NCBI GenBank assembly: GCA_910588625.1
Contig: CAJUQN010000004.1
Location: 1-64,000, forward strand
Length of the DNA stretch: 64,000 bases
Reading direction: 5' to 3'
From: an uncultured Oscillospiraceae bacterium
Lineage (GTDB): Bacteria > Bacillota > Clostridia > Oscillospirales > Oscillospiraceae
The notes under the pieces were generated by a model, which was not told the DNA's origin, searched no databases, and was given only the letters and a program-made list of their open reading frames with translations. Position numbers and translations under genes: made by a program. The stretch's first letter is position 1. Each line of letters starts with the position of its first letter. Below are positions 7,638-16,600 of the stretch, piece by piece.

Positions 7638-8423
7638 TCAACCACTGAGGCCGCGCCATACGTTATAAATACAGATCAAGACGATCAGCCCCATCAGGCA
7701 GATGAACAGCCGTTCCACCAGCTTGTTATCAATCCGTTTGTTAAGCATACGGCCTACCATCCCGCCACCGATTCCGCCACTCACCATCACCAGCAGCACC
7801 GTCCACTGAAATGGGGGCACTGTGTGGGTGAACAAAGTGGTCAGCAGGCTGGCAAGCTGGCTGACCAGAATGATATACAGGCTGTTGGCCGCGGCAGTCT
7901 TGGCGTCCATGCTGAAGAAAAAATAAAGCACCACCAGATTGATGGGTCCGCCGCCGATACCTAGGAAGCTGGACATAACCCCCAACGCCAGCCCGATGAC
8001 CACACACACCGCTGGAGCAGTGATTTTGAGCGTCCGGATATGGCTCTTATTCACTGTATATGCCAATGTGCCCAGGGTAATGACACCCAAACAGCCCGCC
8101 TGCACTGCGCCCACCATACCCTGGTTGTCGAATAAAGACTTGACCAAGTCAAATAACTGCTTGCCCGCTAATCCGCCCAGAGCTGCACCGATGGCCATGG
8201 GCGTACCGGTACGCATATCTACCCCACTATCCCCTTTGGCTAGCGAACGGGTAACGGAATAGCAACTCATGGACAGCACCGTACAGCCGGACAAAAAACT
8301 AATGGTAGTCACCGTTTCTAACCCCAGCATATCTAGCACTGGCTTGATGACCACACCACCGCCGATGCCGCAGATGGCGCCTACAATGCTGGCCAGAAAG
8401 CTCACCCAAAAAAAGATCGCCAT
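7638..8423 (-). CDS. Sulfite exporter TauE/SafE family permease
   Basis: A 261-residue integral membrane protein with about eight hydrophobic helices and the duplicated TauE/SafE pattern: GAICGIGGGVVIKPVLD near the N-terminus and SFLGIGGGPINLVVLYF in the second half. The family exports sulfite, sulfoacetate and other small organic anions, but most members have no proven substrate. The ATG at 8423 is supported by GGGGAGGAAAGATT; a much longer upstream reading runs into the ROK gene promoter and lacks hydrophobicity. It is divergent from the ROK regulator gene and followed by feoA. Confidence 0.9.
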   Translation of the reverse strand: MAIFFWVSFLASIVGAICGIGGGVVIKPVLDMLGLETVTTISFLSGCTVLSMSCYSVTRSLAKGDSGVDMRTGTPMAIGAALGGLAGKQLFDLVKSLFDNQGMVGAVQAGCLGVITLGTLAYTVNKSHIRTLKITAPAVCVVIGLALGVMSSFLGIGGGPINLVVLYFFFSMDAKTAAANSLYIILVSQLASLLTTLFTHTVPPFQWTVLLVMVSGGIGGGMVGRMLNKRIDNKLVERLFICLMGLIVLICIYNVWRGLSG

Positions 8424-8448
8424 AATCTTTCCTCCCCTATCCTTTGCC

Positions 8449-8502
8449 TTGACATCCGGACCATATACCAGGTATAATAGCTCAAATAGGATAGAAATTC
8501 TA
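8449..8502 (+). promoter_or_regulatory. ROK gene promoter with candidate operator
   Basis: TTGACA (8449-8454) and TATAAT (8473-8478), 18-nt spacing. A perfect 11-bp palindrome TAGAAATTCTA (8492-8502) sits just after the expected transcription start, a place suited to autoregulation. The operator role is inference. Confidence 0.65.
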
Positions 8503-8537
8503 CCCTTTTCGGAAAAACAGTGGAAGGTGGTGGCACG

Positions 8538-9767
8538 ATGCAATTTGAACAGGGAAACAACCTGCCTCGGGTCAAGATGACCAACCAGTCCTCCATTCTC
8601 CGCATGGTGTACCACTGTGGCCCCATCACCCGGGCGGACATCGCCAGGCGGCTAGATCTGACCCTGCCCACCATCACCACCAACATCAACGCCATGATTT
8701 CCGCTGGTCTGGTCCAAGAGCTGGGCTCTACCGAACCCACAGACCACCGCCATGGTCGCCGCAGCCGTTTGCTAGATATCATCCCTGACGCCCGGCATTT
8801 CATCGGTGTGGAGATGACCGGCTCGGAAAGCGCTGTCTGCCTCACCGACTACCGGGGGAAGCTGCTGGACTCCCGCTCTGCCCCCGCTTCCAGTCGAGAT
8901 TATGAGGATAATCTGGACATGACCTGTTCCTTGATCCGAAAGCTGCTGGACCACTGCCGCCTCACCTTGGCTGATGTGGATGGTATAGGCTTCTGTGTCC
9001 CCGGTTTGGTGGACGGGCAGGCCGGGATACTGAAGGTGCGCCCCAGCTACAACTGGTATGATAAACCTATCCTCCGGGACGTAGGGCGTCAGCTGGACCT
9101 ATGCTGTCCCATCACCGTGGAGAACAACGCCTGTGCTCGGGCCTATGGCGCCTCTTTATTTCAACGAGATCTGTTGAACAATGCCCCAACCTTTGCATAC
9201 CTCTTTATCCATGCGGGCATCGCCTGTCCACTCATTCTCAACACGTCCAACGCCTTCGGCTCCATTGTTGGGGCGGGTGAGGTTGGCCACATGGTGATGG
9301 AGCCTAACGGTCCCCAGTGCACATGTGGTAACCACGGATGTCTAGAAGCCATCTCCAGCGACCAGGCTATTATCTCCCGGTCTATGGACGCTCTGGCCAG
9401 GGGTGGCGCACCCATCCTGCGCGCCCTTTGTCCCGTGGGGGAGAAGCCAACTATGGCCCACATTCTCCAGGCCCAGCAATCTGGAGACGCCGACGTATAT
9501 CTCATCGTCGAGCGAGCGGTGTATACTTTAGGGCTAGCCATCGCCAACATCGACAATTTTACCTGCCCCCACACCATGCTCATCGAGGGTAAACTGTTCC
9601 GCGAACCTGCTAACCGCCAGCAGCTGCTGGATGTGGTTCACCGCAACATCTGTAAAGTAACTCGCACTGACACTGATTTTGTATTTGTGGAACCGGACGA
9701 ATTCAGCGGCGCACGTGGCGCAGCAGCAGTAGCCATTTTCCATGACCTCCAAACTGTAGCGGAATAG
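8538..9767 (+). CDS. ROK-family transcriptional repressor, NagC/XylR-type
   Basis: A 409-residue regulator: winged helix-turn-helix at residues 14-65 (TRADIARRLDLTLPTITTNI) followed by a ROK sugar-binding domain. The ROK zinc site CTCGNHGCLE is at 261-270 with H251 in GEVGHMV. The catalytic Asp of sugar kinases (usual ENDAN) is replaced by Asn (ENNACA at 195-200), so this is a sensor and not a kinase. It converges on nagA of the amino-sugar operon, which makes an amino-sugar phosphate its likely inducer; that link is by context. ATG 8538 follows GGAAGGTGG. Confidence 0.9.
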   Translation: MQFEQGNNLPRVKMTNQSSILRMVYHCGPITRADIARRLDLTLPTITTNINAMISAGLVQELGSTEPTDHRHGRRSRLLDIIPDARHFIGVEMTGSESAVCLTDYRGKLLDSRSAPASSRDYEDNLDMTCSLIRKLLDHCRLTLADVDGIGFCVPGLVDGQAGILKVRPSYNWYDKPILRDVGRQLDLCCPITVENNACARAYGASLFQRDLLNNAPTFAYLFIHAGIACPLILNTSNAFGSIVGAGEVGHMVMEPNGPQCTCGNHGCLEAISSDQAIISRSMDALARGGAPILRALCPVGEKPTMAHILQAQQSGDADVYLIVERAVYTLGLAIANIDNFTCPHTMLIEGKLFREPANRQQLLDVVHRNICKVTRTDTDFVFVEPDEFSGARGAAAVAIFHDLQTVAE

Positions 9768-9793
9768 CCGTTCACAATCCGAAACGCCCCGAT

Positions 9794-9827
9794 AGCGCAC
9801 CGCGGCATGTGCCGCGATGCGCTTTTC
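9794..9827 (+). terminator. Terminator of the ROK gene
   Basis: AGCGCA-c-CGCGGCA pairs with TGCCGCG-a-TGCGCT and is followed by TTTTC. It lies between the convergent ROK and nagA genes; the minus-strand side has no T-run. Confidence 0.8.
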
Positions 9828-9833
9828 TTATGC

Positions 9834-10985
9834 TCACTTATTCAACAAACGTCCTCGAATGAACACCATATCCACCCGGTCCTCTTCGTCCAGTACCACC
9901 AAATCGGCGTCTTTTCCATCAGAGATGGAGCCCTTGCGGTCAAACACGCCAATAAGCTTTGCCGGATTTTCCGTAAGTACAGGCACAAGCTCCTCCATGG
10001 GCCGCCCGGTGAAGGCCAACAAGTTCCTTAGAGCCGCATCCTGCGTCAACGTACTTCCTGCCCGCACGCCAGTGGAGGCCAGCTTGGCGTCCCCGTCCTC
10101 CACCACCACCTCGTTCACCCCCAGACGGTAATTCCCATCGGGCAGGCCCGCCGCCATGATGGAATCGGTGATGGCCACCACCTTGTCCAGACCTTTGGTC
10201 TTAATCAGCAGACGCACCACCCCAGGATGGAGGTGCCGGCCGTCGCAGATCATCTCGCAGTATACATCTGACTCCAGCACTGCACCCATGATAGCAGGCC
10301 GGTGCTGATGAAGCAGACCCATCGCGTTGAAGGTGTGGGTAGCGGCCTCTACTCCCCGCTGGATGGCCTTCATGGATGTCTCATAGCTGGCGCCTGAGTG
10401 GCCGATGGCTGTGACGATGCCCAGCTCCCTGGCGGTAGGGATTATATCCACAACCCCCTCCACCTCCGGGGACACGGTGATGTAGCGGATATTTCCCTCT
10501 GCCCGCTCCTGATAGGAGCGCAGCAGTTCTGGGTCTCCCTTGCGCAAAAGGTGCTCCGGCATCGCTCCTTTGTACTCGCTGGCCAAAAAGGGGCCCTCCA
10601 AATGGATGCCCAGCAGTTCAGAGGTGGTCTGTTCCCCTGCCCTGTGGGCCTTGAACTGGTCGATGCACCACTCTGTTTGCTCCACTGTATCGGTGAGTAC
10701 AGAGCACAGCCAGGAGGTTGTCCCATTTCCGGCGAAAAAGCGGCTGATCCGCTCCAAATCCTCCGCAGACGCGCTGTTCACGTCCACTCCCACGGCCCCA
10801 TGGGTATGTACATCAATGAACCCAGGGATCACCCGTTTCCCGGCCGCATCCACCACACGTGCTCCTCCCAGAATAGGGGCACCCAAACCCAGCACCTGGA
10901 GCTTTCCATCTCTTAAGCATAGCATCTTTTTTTCAAACCGGCGGTTGATGTACACTTGACCGTTGACGATATATGTTTCTTCCAT
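9834..10985 (-). CDS. nagA: N-acetylglucosamine-6-phosphate deacetylase
   Basis: A 383-residue amidohydrolase-fold enzyme that removes acetate from GlcNAc-6-phosphate to give GlcN-6-phosphate. Visible residues: metal-binding H60/H62 in DVHTHGAVG, the Glu of HLEGPF (about 130), GHSGAS and HTFNAMG histidines, and the catalytic Asp in ITDSIMAAGLPDG. Length matches the family (about 380). It is the last gene of a long minus-strand run, 15 nt after the NagB-like gene, and would act directly upstream of that enzyme. Regulation by the convergent ROK protein is likely but not shown. Confidence 0.95.
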   Translation of the reverse strand: MEETYIVNGQVYINRRFEKKMLCLRDGKLQVLGLGAPILGGARVVDAAGKRVIPGFIDVHTHGAVGVDVNSASAEDLERISRFFAGNGTTSWLCSVLTDTVEQTEWCIDQFKAHRAGEQTTSELLGIHLEGPFLASEYKGAMPEHLLRKGDPELLRSYQERAEGNIRYITVSPEVEGVVDIIPTARELGIVTAIGHSGASYETSMKAIQRGVEAATHTFNAMGLLHQHRPAIMGAVLESDVYCEMICDGRHLHPGVVRLLIKTKGLDKVVAITDSIMAAGLPDGNYRLGVNEVVVEDGDAKLASTGVRAGSTLTQDAALRNLLAFTGRPMEELVPVLTENPAKLIGVFDRKGSISDGKDADLVVLDEEDRVDMVFIRGRLLNK

Positions 10986-11000
10986 TCTCTTATCCGCCTT

Positions 11001-11822
11001 TCAATCGGGCAGATTAGCTACAAATTCAGTGGTGCGGATTAGGACATCCGGATGGCTCTGCATTAAAGTCGCTGGGAAATGGGCGGACGCCTCGCCATAG
11101 GCGGTATGGCGCAATACTGCCCGGTGCCAGTCCCGGAACACACCCAGCCGCACCTTTCGCGCGTTAAAAATCTCGTTCATACCAATGGTGACGCACCAGC
11201 GAGGCATATCGTCAATGGCTCCGTTCAGATCGCCGATGGCATTGGCCGTCCGGGTCTCCCGGGAAATCTCCAACACCCGGGTGTGGAGCTGCTTGAACTG
11301 CTCCGGGGATAGCTCGTCCTGGGCCTCGTTGAAGGCCAGGTGGCCGTTGATGCCAATACCGCCAAAGCAGATATCCACCCCACCCAGCTCCTCGATCATC
11401 CGGTCCATCCTTCCGGGGTCGCTGGGGTCCGGGAATACCCGTTGGCATTCCGGCATAATCAGCTCAGGCTTAATTTTGGAATATACGGCACGCTCCATAA
11501 AGCCTCGGAAACTGAGTTTGTCACTTTTATCGATCCACTGCTTGTCATCGGTGAGATACTCGTCCATGTTAAGAAACCAGACGTTTTTCAGACTGATATT
11601 CCCCTCGTTGACCATATCCACGAAATAGGGATACTGCCCCACCGGACCCACAGGACAAATGAACACGGTGGTTTTCCCTATGGTGCTACGAGTCTTGATC
11701 TCGTCCACCATTTCCTGGGCAATAGCCTGAAACACAGCAGAATTGTCTGTCAGCACTTCAATGGGCACCTTTGGCGCGGCCAGCAGGGCCTGACGGTCAT
11801 AGTAATAGTAGTCGTGACGCAT
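11001..11822 (-). CDS. Divergent glucosamine-6-phosphate deaminase/isomerase-like protein
   Basis: A 273-residue NagB/6-phosphogluconolactonase-fold protein. Canonical NagB turns GlcN-6-phosphate into fructose-6-phosphate and ammonia. The counterpart of the D72 loop is NMDEYLTDD (85-93). The ring-opening triad region reads GIGINGHLAFNEA (155-167): His161 and Glu166 are kept, but the Asp of the usual NDGH is Asn159. The protein also lacks the typical GLSGGSTP phosphate loop at the N-terminus (CPVGPVGQYP instead). These changes suggest an altered substrate or activity. AAAGGAGG precedes the ATG; it is sandwiched 15 nt from both neighbours (DUF4838 gene and nagA). Confidence 0.8.
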   Translation of the reverse strand: MRHDYYYYDRQALLAAPKVPIEVLTDNSAVFQAIAQEMVDEIKTRSTIGKTTVFICPVGPVGQYPYFVDMVNEGNISLKNVWFLNMDEYLTDDKQWIDKSDKLSFRGFMERAVYSKIKPELIMPECQRVFPDPSDPGRMDRMIEELGGVDICFGGIGINGHLAFNEAQDELSPEQFKQLHTRVLEISRETRTANAIGDLNGAIDDMPRWCVTIGMNEIFNARKVRLGVFRDWHRAVLRHTAYGEASAHFPATLMQSHPDVLIRTTEFVANLPD

Positions 11823-11837
11823 GGTGGCGTCCTCCTT

Positions 11838-13706
11838 TCAAGGCTGTCCGGGGAGAAACCCCGTATAATTCTCCGTGACCTCCAGCACCCGGTATACGTC
11901 CAGCCAGGGTTGGAAGTCCGGCTCTTTTTCGCAAACCAAATGTCGGAACGCGCGCCAGCTCTCCCCTGCCCGCTCCCTGTCCCCCTGTGCCAAGCGCCGC
12001 AGGGCACGGGATAGCTTGAGCAAATACTCACGATGATACTCCAGCATCTCCCAGAAGGGCGTGGCCCAGCCAGCCGGACCGCGGTGAGCGTCCAGTACAG
12101 AGATAAAGTCCAGGCACAGCTCACGGACTGTCTCCATTCGGGCAGAGATGTCCTTATTTTCCCGCTCACCCTTGCCATTGATGTAGTCGGTACTGCTCAG
12201 TCTGGATAGCCGGAACAGAAAATCTGCCACTGCGGGCCAGTCCTCTCCGTAGGCGGCCGAGAAATATTCCTTCATCAGCTGGTTTACATCCACGTTTTCA
12301 TCCATCAGCGTCCGGCCCAGCACATAGTTGGGGAAAAAGTTTGGCAGGCCCGCCCGCAGCTCCTGACAGCTGATATAGCCATTGAGTCCCAGCTCTTTCA
12401 GCCGTTTCACATCTCCGCTGATAACGCGGGCCAGCTTGACGTAACCAAAATCGCCGTAGTGGGCTCGGCCCAGGGGATAGTCATAAATAAAGCTGTCTCC
12501 CTGAAACTGTTTCTGCCAGCTTCGGAGGAAGGTCAAGTTTTCTGACAAATCTGTGGGCAATGTAATGTGGTTTCGCTCATACAGAGGGATTTTAGGCAGT
12601 TTCTTCTCCATTTGATAGGATTGCTCAAAGGTGCGGCTGATGGGGGCGAACATGAGGATAAATCGCTTCGGATTGTTCAGCTGTGCCTGGATGGGAGGCC
12701 ACAGCAGTTCCTGATACAGCAGGAACACGATTTTTGTGTCCAGTCCCTCCGCGGTCAGGCGGCGGTCCATCTCGTTGAGCATCTCCACATACTGGTCGGA
12801 GGGGGTGGTGCTCTGACAGCCCTGACACTCACAGACGTTGTTGTAGGCGTCCGCCAGCCAGACGTGGAGGTAATCCACATTAGAGTGGGTGCGGGCATAC
12901 TCCGTCACCAAAGCGGCAAAGGCGTCCACCGCGTCTCCGTTATGGAAGCACAGGTTCGTGTTGGCGGGCACGCCCTGATAAAGCCCCCGCGCGCCGTCCA
13001 CCAGGGCGGCAAGAGGCCGTTTCTCTTCCGCCAGCGGCTCTGGGTCCGCGTCCCAGGACTGGGCCGTACAGCCCAGCACCTCCCCGGTCCAGCCGTGGCC
13101 CACCTTGTGGAGAAGCAGCCCCCGGCGCGCCATCTCCCGCTCCGCCTCCTCCATCCAGGCCTGGGCATCCGCCTGGGTAAACGGCTCCGGCCCCCGAAGC
13201 GGGTTTCCCCGGTGCTCATACCACCGGGCGTAGAAGATGTAAGGCGATTTGAACTGGAGGAAAAAGCTGTTGTACCCCACCTTGGGAAGCCAGTCGATGA
13301 ACTCCAGCACATTCTCCCTGCTGTCCGCCCCCTCAATACACACGCCCCTGTGATAGAAGGAGGCCCGATGTTCATATTTGAGGGAGAGTTCCCTGCGGCT
13401 GATGGCAGGCGCCACCTCACAGCTCTTGACCGGGGCCAGGAACCGGCATCCCAAACGACGTAGGCAGTCGTACACCCCCAGCAGAACTGAACAGCTTCTA
13501 TTCCCCACAATAAGGCCCTCCGTCTCGTTCAGCTCCACAGAAAACCAGTCGGGCAAACCAGGTTTAGAATCGGGGTGCACCTCAAAATACACCGTTAAGT
13601 CCCCATCTTCCTCCCCCAGCATCCGCTCCAAATAGGCAGACAACTCAGCGGCGGCAAAGGTCACGGCCCCGGCGGCCTCTGGGGGGCAGATCGTCTTAAT
13701 ATTCAC
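11838..13706 (-). CDS. DUF4838-domain protein, glycosidase-like
   Basis: A 622-residue protein without signal peptide. The N-terminal 110 residues resemble the small alpha/beta domain that precedes the barrel in GH67, GH20 and related enzymes (AAELSAYLERML; SVLLGVYDCLRRLGCRFLAP). The middle carries DUF4838 features: RGVCIEGADSRENVLEFIDW, FHNGDAVDAF, and a four-Cys-like patch NNVCECQGCQ typical of the family. The C-terminal 120 residues are helical. Substrate is unknown; carbohydrate-active function is inferred from fold and from the adjacent nagB-like and nagA genes. GTG start with GAGGAGGAAAG upstream. Only 39 nt separate it from a strong hairpin, leaving no space for a promoter. Confidence 0.75.
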   Translation of the reverse strand: MNIKTICPPEAAGAVTFAAAELSAYLERMLGEEDGDLTVYFEVHPDSKPGLPDWFSVELNETEGLIVGNRSCSVLLGVYDCLRRLGCRFLAPVKSCEVAPAISRRELSLKYEHRASFYHRGVCIEGADSRENVLEFIDWLPKVGYNSFFLQFKSPYIFYARWYEHRGNPLRGPEPFTQADAQAWMEEAEREMARRGLLLHKVGHGWTGEVLGCTAQSWDADPEPLAEEKRPLAALVDGARGLYQGVPANTNLCFHNGDAVDAFAALVTEYARTHSNVDYLHVWLADAYNNVCECQGCQSTTPSDQYVEMLNEMDRRLTAEGLDTKIVFLLYQELLWPPIQAQLNNPKRFILMFAPISRTFEQSYQMEKKLPKIPLYERNHITLPTDLSENLTFLRSWQKQFQGDSFIYDYPLGRAHYGDFGYVKLARVISGDVKRLKELGLNGYISCQELRAGLPNFFPNYVLGRTLMDENVDVNQLMKEYFSAAYGEDWPAVADFLFRLSRLSSTDYINGKGERENKDISARMETVRELCLDFISVLDAHRGPAGWATPFWEMLEYHREYLLKLSRALRRLAQGDRERAGESWRAFRHLVCEKEPDFQPWLDVYRVLEVTENYTGFLPGQP

Positions 13707-13737
13707 TCGCTTTCCTCCTCTTTCGCGGGAACAGGCG

Positions 13738-13780
13738 GAAAGAAACCCTATGGGACGGACTTAAGCTCCGTCCCATAGGG
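13738..13780 (-). terminator. Strong intra-operon hairpin
   Basis: A perfect 14-bp stem (CCCTATGGGACGGA at 13746-13759 with its complement at 13767-13780, 7-nt loop) followed on the minus strand by GTTTCTTTCC, a poor T-run. It lies between the solute-binding protein and DUF4838 genes and could be a partial terminator or an mRNA-stabilising 3' structure that sets high expression of the binding protein. Confidence 0.75.
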
Positions 13781-13819
13781 TCCGTTCCTATGCGCTAATC
13801 GTGTTCAATTGAAGCTTTA

Positions 13820-14887
13820 TTACTTGAGGGCCTCTTCCATGATGTCAAACAGGACGAAATCGCTGACATCCTCTTTGGCTTCGCTCTCCTCGATGTTGCC
13901 GACCTTCACCATGTCGTTCTGCATCCCCTCATAGTAGGTCTTGATGGTGCCGTCGGAGAGGCCCGCCTTCAAGTCGGCAATGCTGAACCAGTGGGCGTCG
14001 CCCAGCTGGAGCTGGTTGGATTCCAGGCTGGTCTTGGTCTGGTCGGCGCAGTACTGGGCTACGGTGTCATAGTTCGCCTCCTGAGAGCCCCAGTCCATGC
14101 CCTTATACAGAGCGCGGCTGAAACGCACCAGGATGTCGTGGTTCTCCTCGGCGTAGCTGGGCAGGCAGATCCAGCTGGAGATGTTGGTGGAGCCATCGGC
14201 AAACTCGATCTCATAGGACCCCTCCACCTGCTGGAGGATCTGGCCGGAATAGGGGTTCCAGGCGATAGCGGCGTCGATGGTGTCAGACACGGCGGCGGGC
14301 ACGATGTTGTCGATGGCCAGAGACATAGGAGTCACATCGTCAGTGGTCAGGCCGGCCACGGCCAGAGCATTGTTGAAGGTGGACTCGGAGGAGGAGCCGG
14401 GATTGTAGGCGATGGTCTTACCAGCCAGGTCCTCGACGGTCTGGATGCCGCTGTCGGGCATGCAGACGACCTTATCAACAGTGTGAACGGAGCTGGGAGC
14501 AAAGATGACGGCGTTGCCCAGGATGCACAGGCGGTGGGCGCCCTTGCCGATGTACGCCAGGTCAATGGAGCCACCCTCCATGGCCGCGATCTCAGCGGGG
14601 CCGTCGCCAAACTCGGTCAGCTCAACGGTGATCCCCTCTTCCTCAAAGCAGCCCTGCTCGATAGCGGACAGCACGCCCCAGAGGGAGGCGTAGTTGGGCA
14701 TATAGCCGATGCGCAGGGTGATAGGCTCCACCGCGGGCTCAGTGGGTGCCTCGGACTCAGGGGCGGCAGGCTCGCTGGCAGGAGCCTGAGACTCGGGAGC
14801 CTTGCTGGCCTCGCCGGCGGGGCTGCCGCAGGCCACAAGAGACAGCATCATAACCAGGGCCAACAGCATAGCGGTCAGTTTCTTCAT
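13820..14887 (-). CDS. NitT/TauT-type ABC transporter substrate-binding lipoprotein
   Basis: A 355-residue exported lipoprotein: signal peptide with lipobox LVAC, Cys20, then a Glu/Pro/Ala/Ser linker (about 22-55) and an NMT1/ThiY/SsuA-like periplasmic-binding fold (GYMPNYASLWGVLSAIEQGCFEEEG region, AAMEGGSIDLAYIG). Relatives bind taurine, alkanesulfonates, nitrate, pyrimidine precursors or aromatic acids. Start ATG 14887 follows AAGGAGGAAAATGA; a longer reading upstream has no signal peptide. It is encoded after its permease and ATPase. The ligand cannot be told from sequence; sugar uptake would be atypical for this family. Confidence 0.9.
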   Translation of the reverse strand: MKKLTAMLLALVMMLSLVACGSPAGEASKAPESQAPASEPAAPESEAPTEPAVEPITLRIGYMPNYASLWGVLSAIEQGCFEEEGITVELTEFGDGPAEIAAMEGGSIDLAYIGKGAHRLCILGNAVIFAPSSVHTVDKVVCMPDSGIQTVEDLAGKTIAYNPGSSSESTFNNALAVAGLTTDDVTPMSLAIDNIVPAAVSDTIDAAIAWNPYSGQILQQVEGSYEIEFADGSTNISSWICLPSYAEENHDILVRFSRALYKGMDWGSQEANYDTVAQYCADQTKTSLESNQLQLGDAHWFSIADLKAGLSDGTIKTYYEGMQNDMVKVGNIEESEAKEDVSDFVLFDIMEEALK

Positions 14888-14956
14888 TTCATTTTCCTCC
14901 TTGATTTTTTTGGGGCTTGCCTGTATCTCAACCGCTGGAAAGCGGTCAGGCACAAC

Positions 14957-15751
14957 TCACTTGCGGACCTCGAGATATTCCTGGTAGACCTCGTTCCAAA
15001 TTTCAGCTTTCAACTCCATAAACCGTGGGTCGCTCTTGGTACCCTGGTCCCGGGGATAGGGGATATCGATGTCCACCACCCGCTTGATGCGGCCGGGCCG
15101 GGCGGACATGATGACCACCCGCTGGGCCAGCAGCACAGCCTCGTCCACATCATGGGTGATAAAGAAGCAGGTTTTCTTCTCCTCCTCCCAGGTCTTGAGC
15201 AGCTCGGTCTGGAGCTGGGCACGGGTCTGGGCATCCAGCGCGCCGAAGGGCTCGTCCATGAGCAGAACTTCCGGGTTGTTGGCATAGGCCCGGGCGATGG
15301 CCACGCGCTGCTTCATGCCGCCGGACAGCTCCTTGGGATAGGAATTCTCAAAGTCCTCCAGGCCCACCATTTTGATGTACTTGCGGGCGATGGCCTCGCA
15401 CTCCGGTTTGGGCAGGCGCTTCATCTGGGGTCCGAACATGACGTTCTGGATGACGGTCTGCCAAGGGAACAGCGCGTATTGCTGGAACACCACGCCCCGC
15501 TTCACGTCAGTGCCCTTGATGACCTCGCCGTCCAGATAGCACTCTCCGGAGCTGGCCTCATGCAGTCCGGCCAGGATGTTCAGCAACGTGGACTTGCCGC
15601 AGCCAGAGGGGCCGACCACGCAGATAAATTCGTTTTCCATAATGTCCAAATTGACGCCGTTGAGGGCCACCGTGGTTCCGTGGTCGCCGTGGTATTCTTT
15701 TTTGACGTTTTGGATCTTGATCTTTACGCTTCTTCCCGTTTCTCCTGCCAT
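14957..15751 (-). CDS. NitT/TauT-type ABC transporter ATP-binding protein
   Basis: A 264-residue ATPase of the SsuB/TauB/NrtD class. Walker A GPSGCGKST is at 47-55, signature LSGGMKQR near 140, Walker B LLMDEPFGALD near 163, and the switch histidine in FFITHDVDEA. The family-typical D-loop FGALDAQTR is present. It overlaps the end of the permease gene by 28 nt, so translation is probably coupled. It powers uptake of the ligand captured by the downstream lipoprotein. Confidence 0.93.
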   Translation of the reverse strand: MAGETGRSVKIKIQNVKKEYHGDHGTTVALNGVNLDIMENEFICVVGPSGCGKSTLLNILAGLHEASSGECYLDGEVIKGTDVKRGVVFQQYALFPWQTVIQNVMFGPQMKRLPKPECEAIARKYIKMVGLEDFENSYPKELSGGMKQRVAIARAYANNPEVLLMDEPFGALDAQTRAQLQTELLKTWEEEKKTCFFITHDVDEAVLLAQRVVIMSARPGRIKRVVDIDIPYPRDQGTKSDPRFMELKAEIWNEVYQEYLEVRK

Positions 15752-16554
15752 GAGGTCAACCTCCCTTCGATGATATCTACAAACGTGTTCAAGAGCGTGC
15801 CGATGATGCCGATGATGATGATATAGCCCAGCATGGCGTCGGTCTCAAAGGTGCCCTTCAGCGTCATGATGCGCATGCCAAGGCCCGCCTGGGCGCCAGC
15901 GGACTCGGCGGCCAGCAGGGTGGTCAGGCCGGCGCTCAGGCCCAGCCGCACGGCGGTGAGAATAAAGGGCACCGTGGCAGGCAGGGTGATGCGGAAGAAG
16001 ATATCCACATCGTTGGCGCCCAGCACACGGGCGGCCTTGACCAGGGTGTTGTCGATGTTGCGGATACCGTGGAAAATGGTGATGCACATGGTCATAAAGG
16101 TGCAGATCCAGATCAGCACCACAGCCGGGGTCCGGCCCACACCCAGCAGCAGGACGATCAAGGGCGCGTAGGCCAGGGCGGGGATGTTGCGGATGAAGTT
16201 GATCCAGGGCTCAATGATCTTGCGCACCGGGGTATACCAGGCCATCAGGAAGGCCACCGGCAAAGCGGTGACGAAGCCCAGGCCGAAGCCCATGGCCACG
16301 CAGATCATACTGTTGGCGAAGTCATCCCACAGCGCCTTGCGCTCGATCATGGTTTGCAGCCCGCCCAGCACCGAATCCCGGCCATTGATGGAGACAATGA
16401 ACGGAAAGCTCCGGCCTGTCTTTTTGCCGATGGAAAGCAGGTACAACACCAGCAGCGCCACCACCAGGGAGAGGAGCAGCCACAAACGGTTCACCATCCT
16501 GGTGTGCCGCTCCGATTTGGTCAGGGGTCTTTTTGCTTGTTTAGCCTTACTCAT
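15724..16554 (-). CDS. NitT/TauT-type ABC transporter permease
   Basis: A 276-residue inner-membrane permease with six predicted helices (first around 22-42) and the EAA-like cytoplasmic loop AARVLGANDVDIFFRITLPA that contacts the ATPase. SsuC/TauC family. GGAAAGGAAGGTGTC precedes the ATG. It follows the LarA-like gene by 46 nt and forms one transporter with the next two genes. Confidence 0.92.
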   Translation of the reverse strand: MSKAKQAKRPLTKSERHTRMVNRLWLLLSLVVALLVLYLLSIGKKTGRSFPFIVSINGRDSVLGGLQTMIERKALWDDFANSMICVAMGFGLGFVTALPVAFLMAWYTPVRKIIEPWINFIRNIPALAYAPLIVLLLGVGRTPAVVLIWICTFMTMCITIFHGIRNIDNTLVKAARVLGANDVDIFFRITLPATVPFILTAVRLGLSAGLTTLLAAESAGAQAGLGMRIMTLKGTFETDAMLGYIIIIGIIGTLLNTFVDIIEGRLTSWQEKREEA

Positions 16555-16600
16555 ACGACACCTTCCTTTCCTCTTTTCTCAATTCCGCTGCATTTCAAGC

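Noticed and set aside
13991..15826. Long + strand frame opposite the ABC binding protein and ATPase genes
   Set aside because: Antisense shadow; the minus strand has clear Walker motifs and a lipobox.
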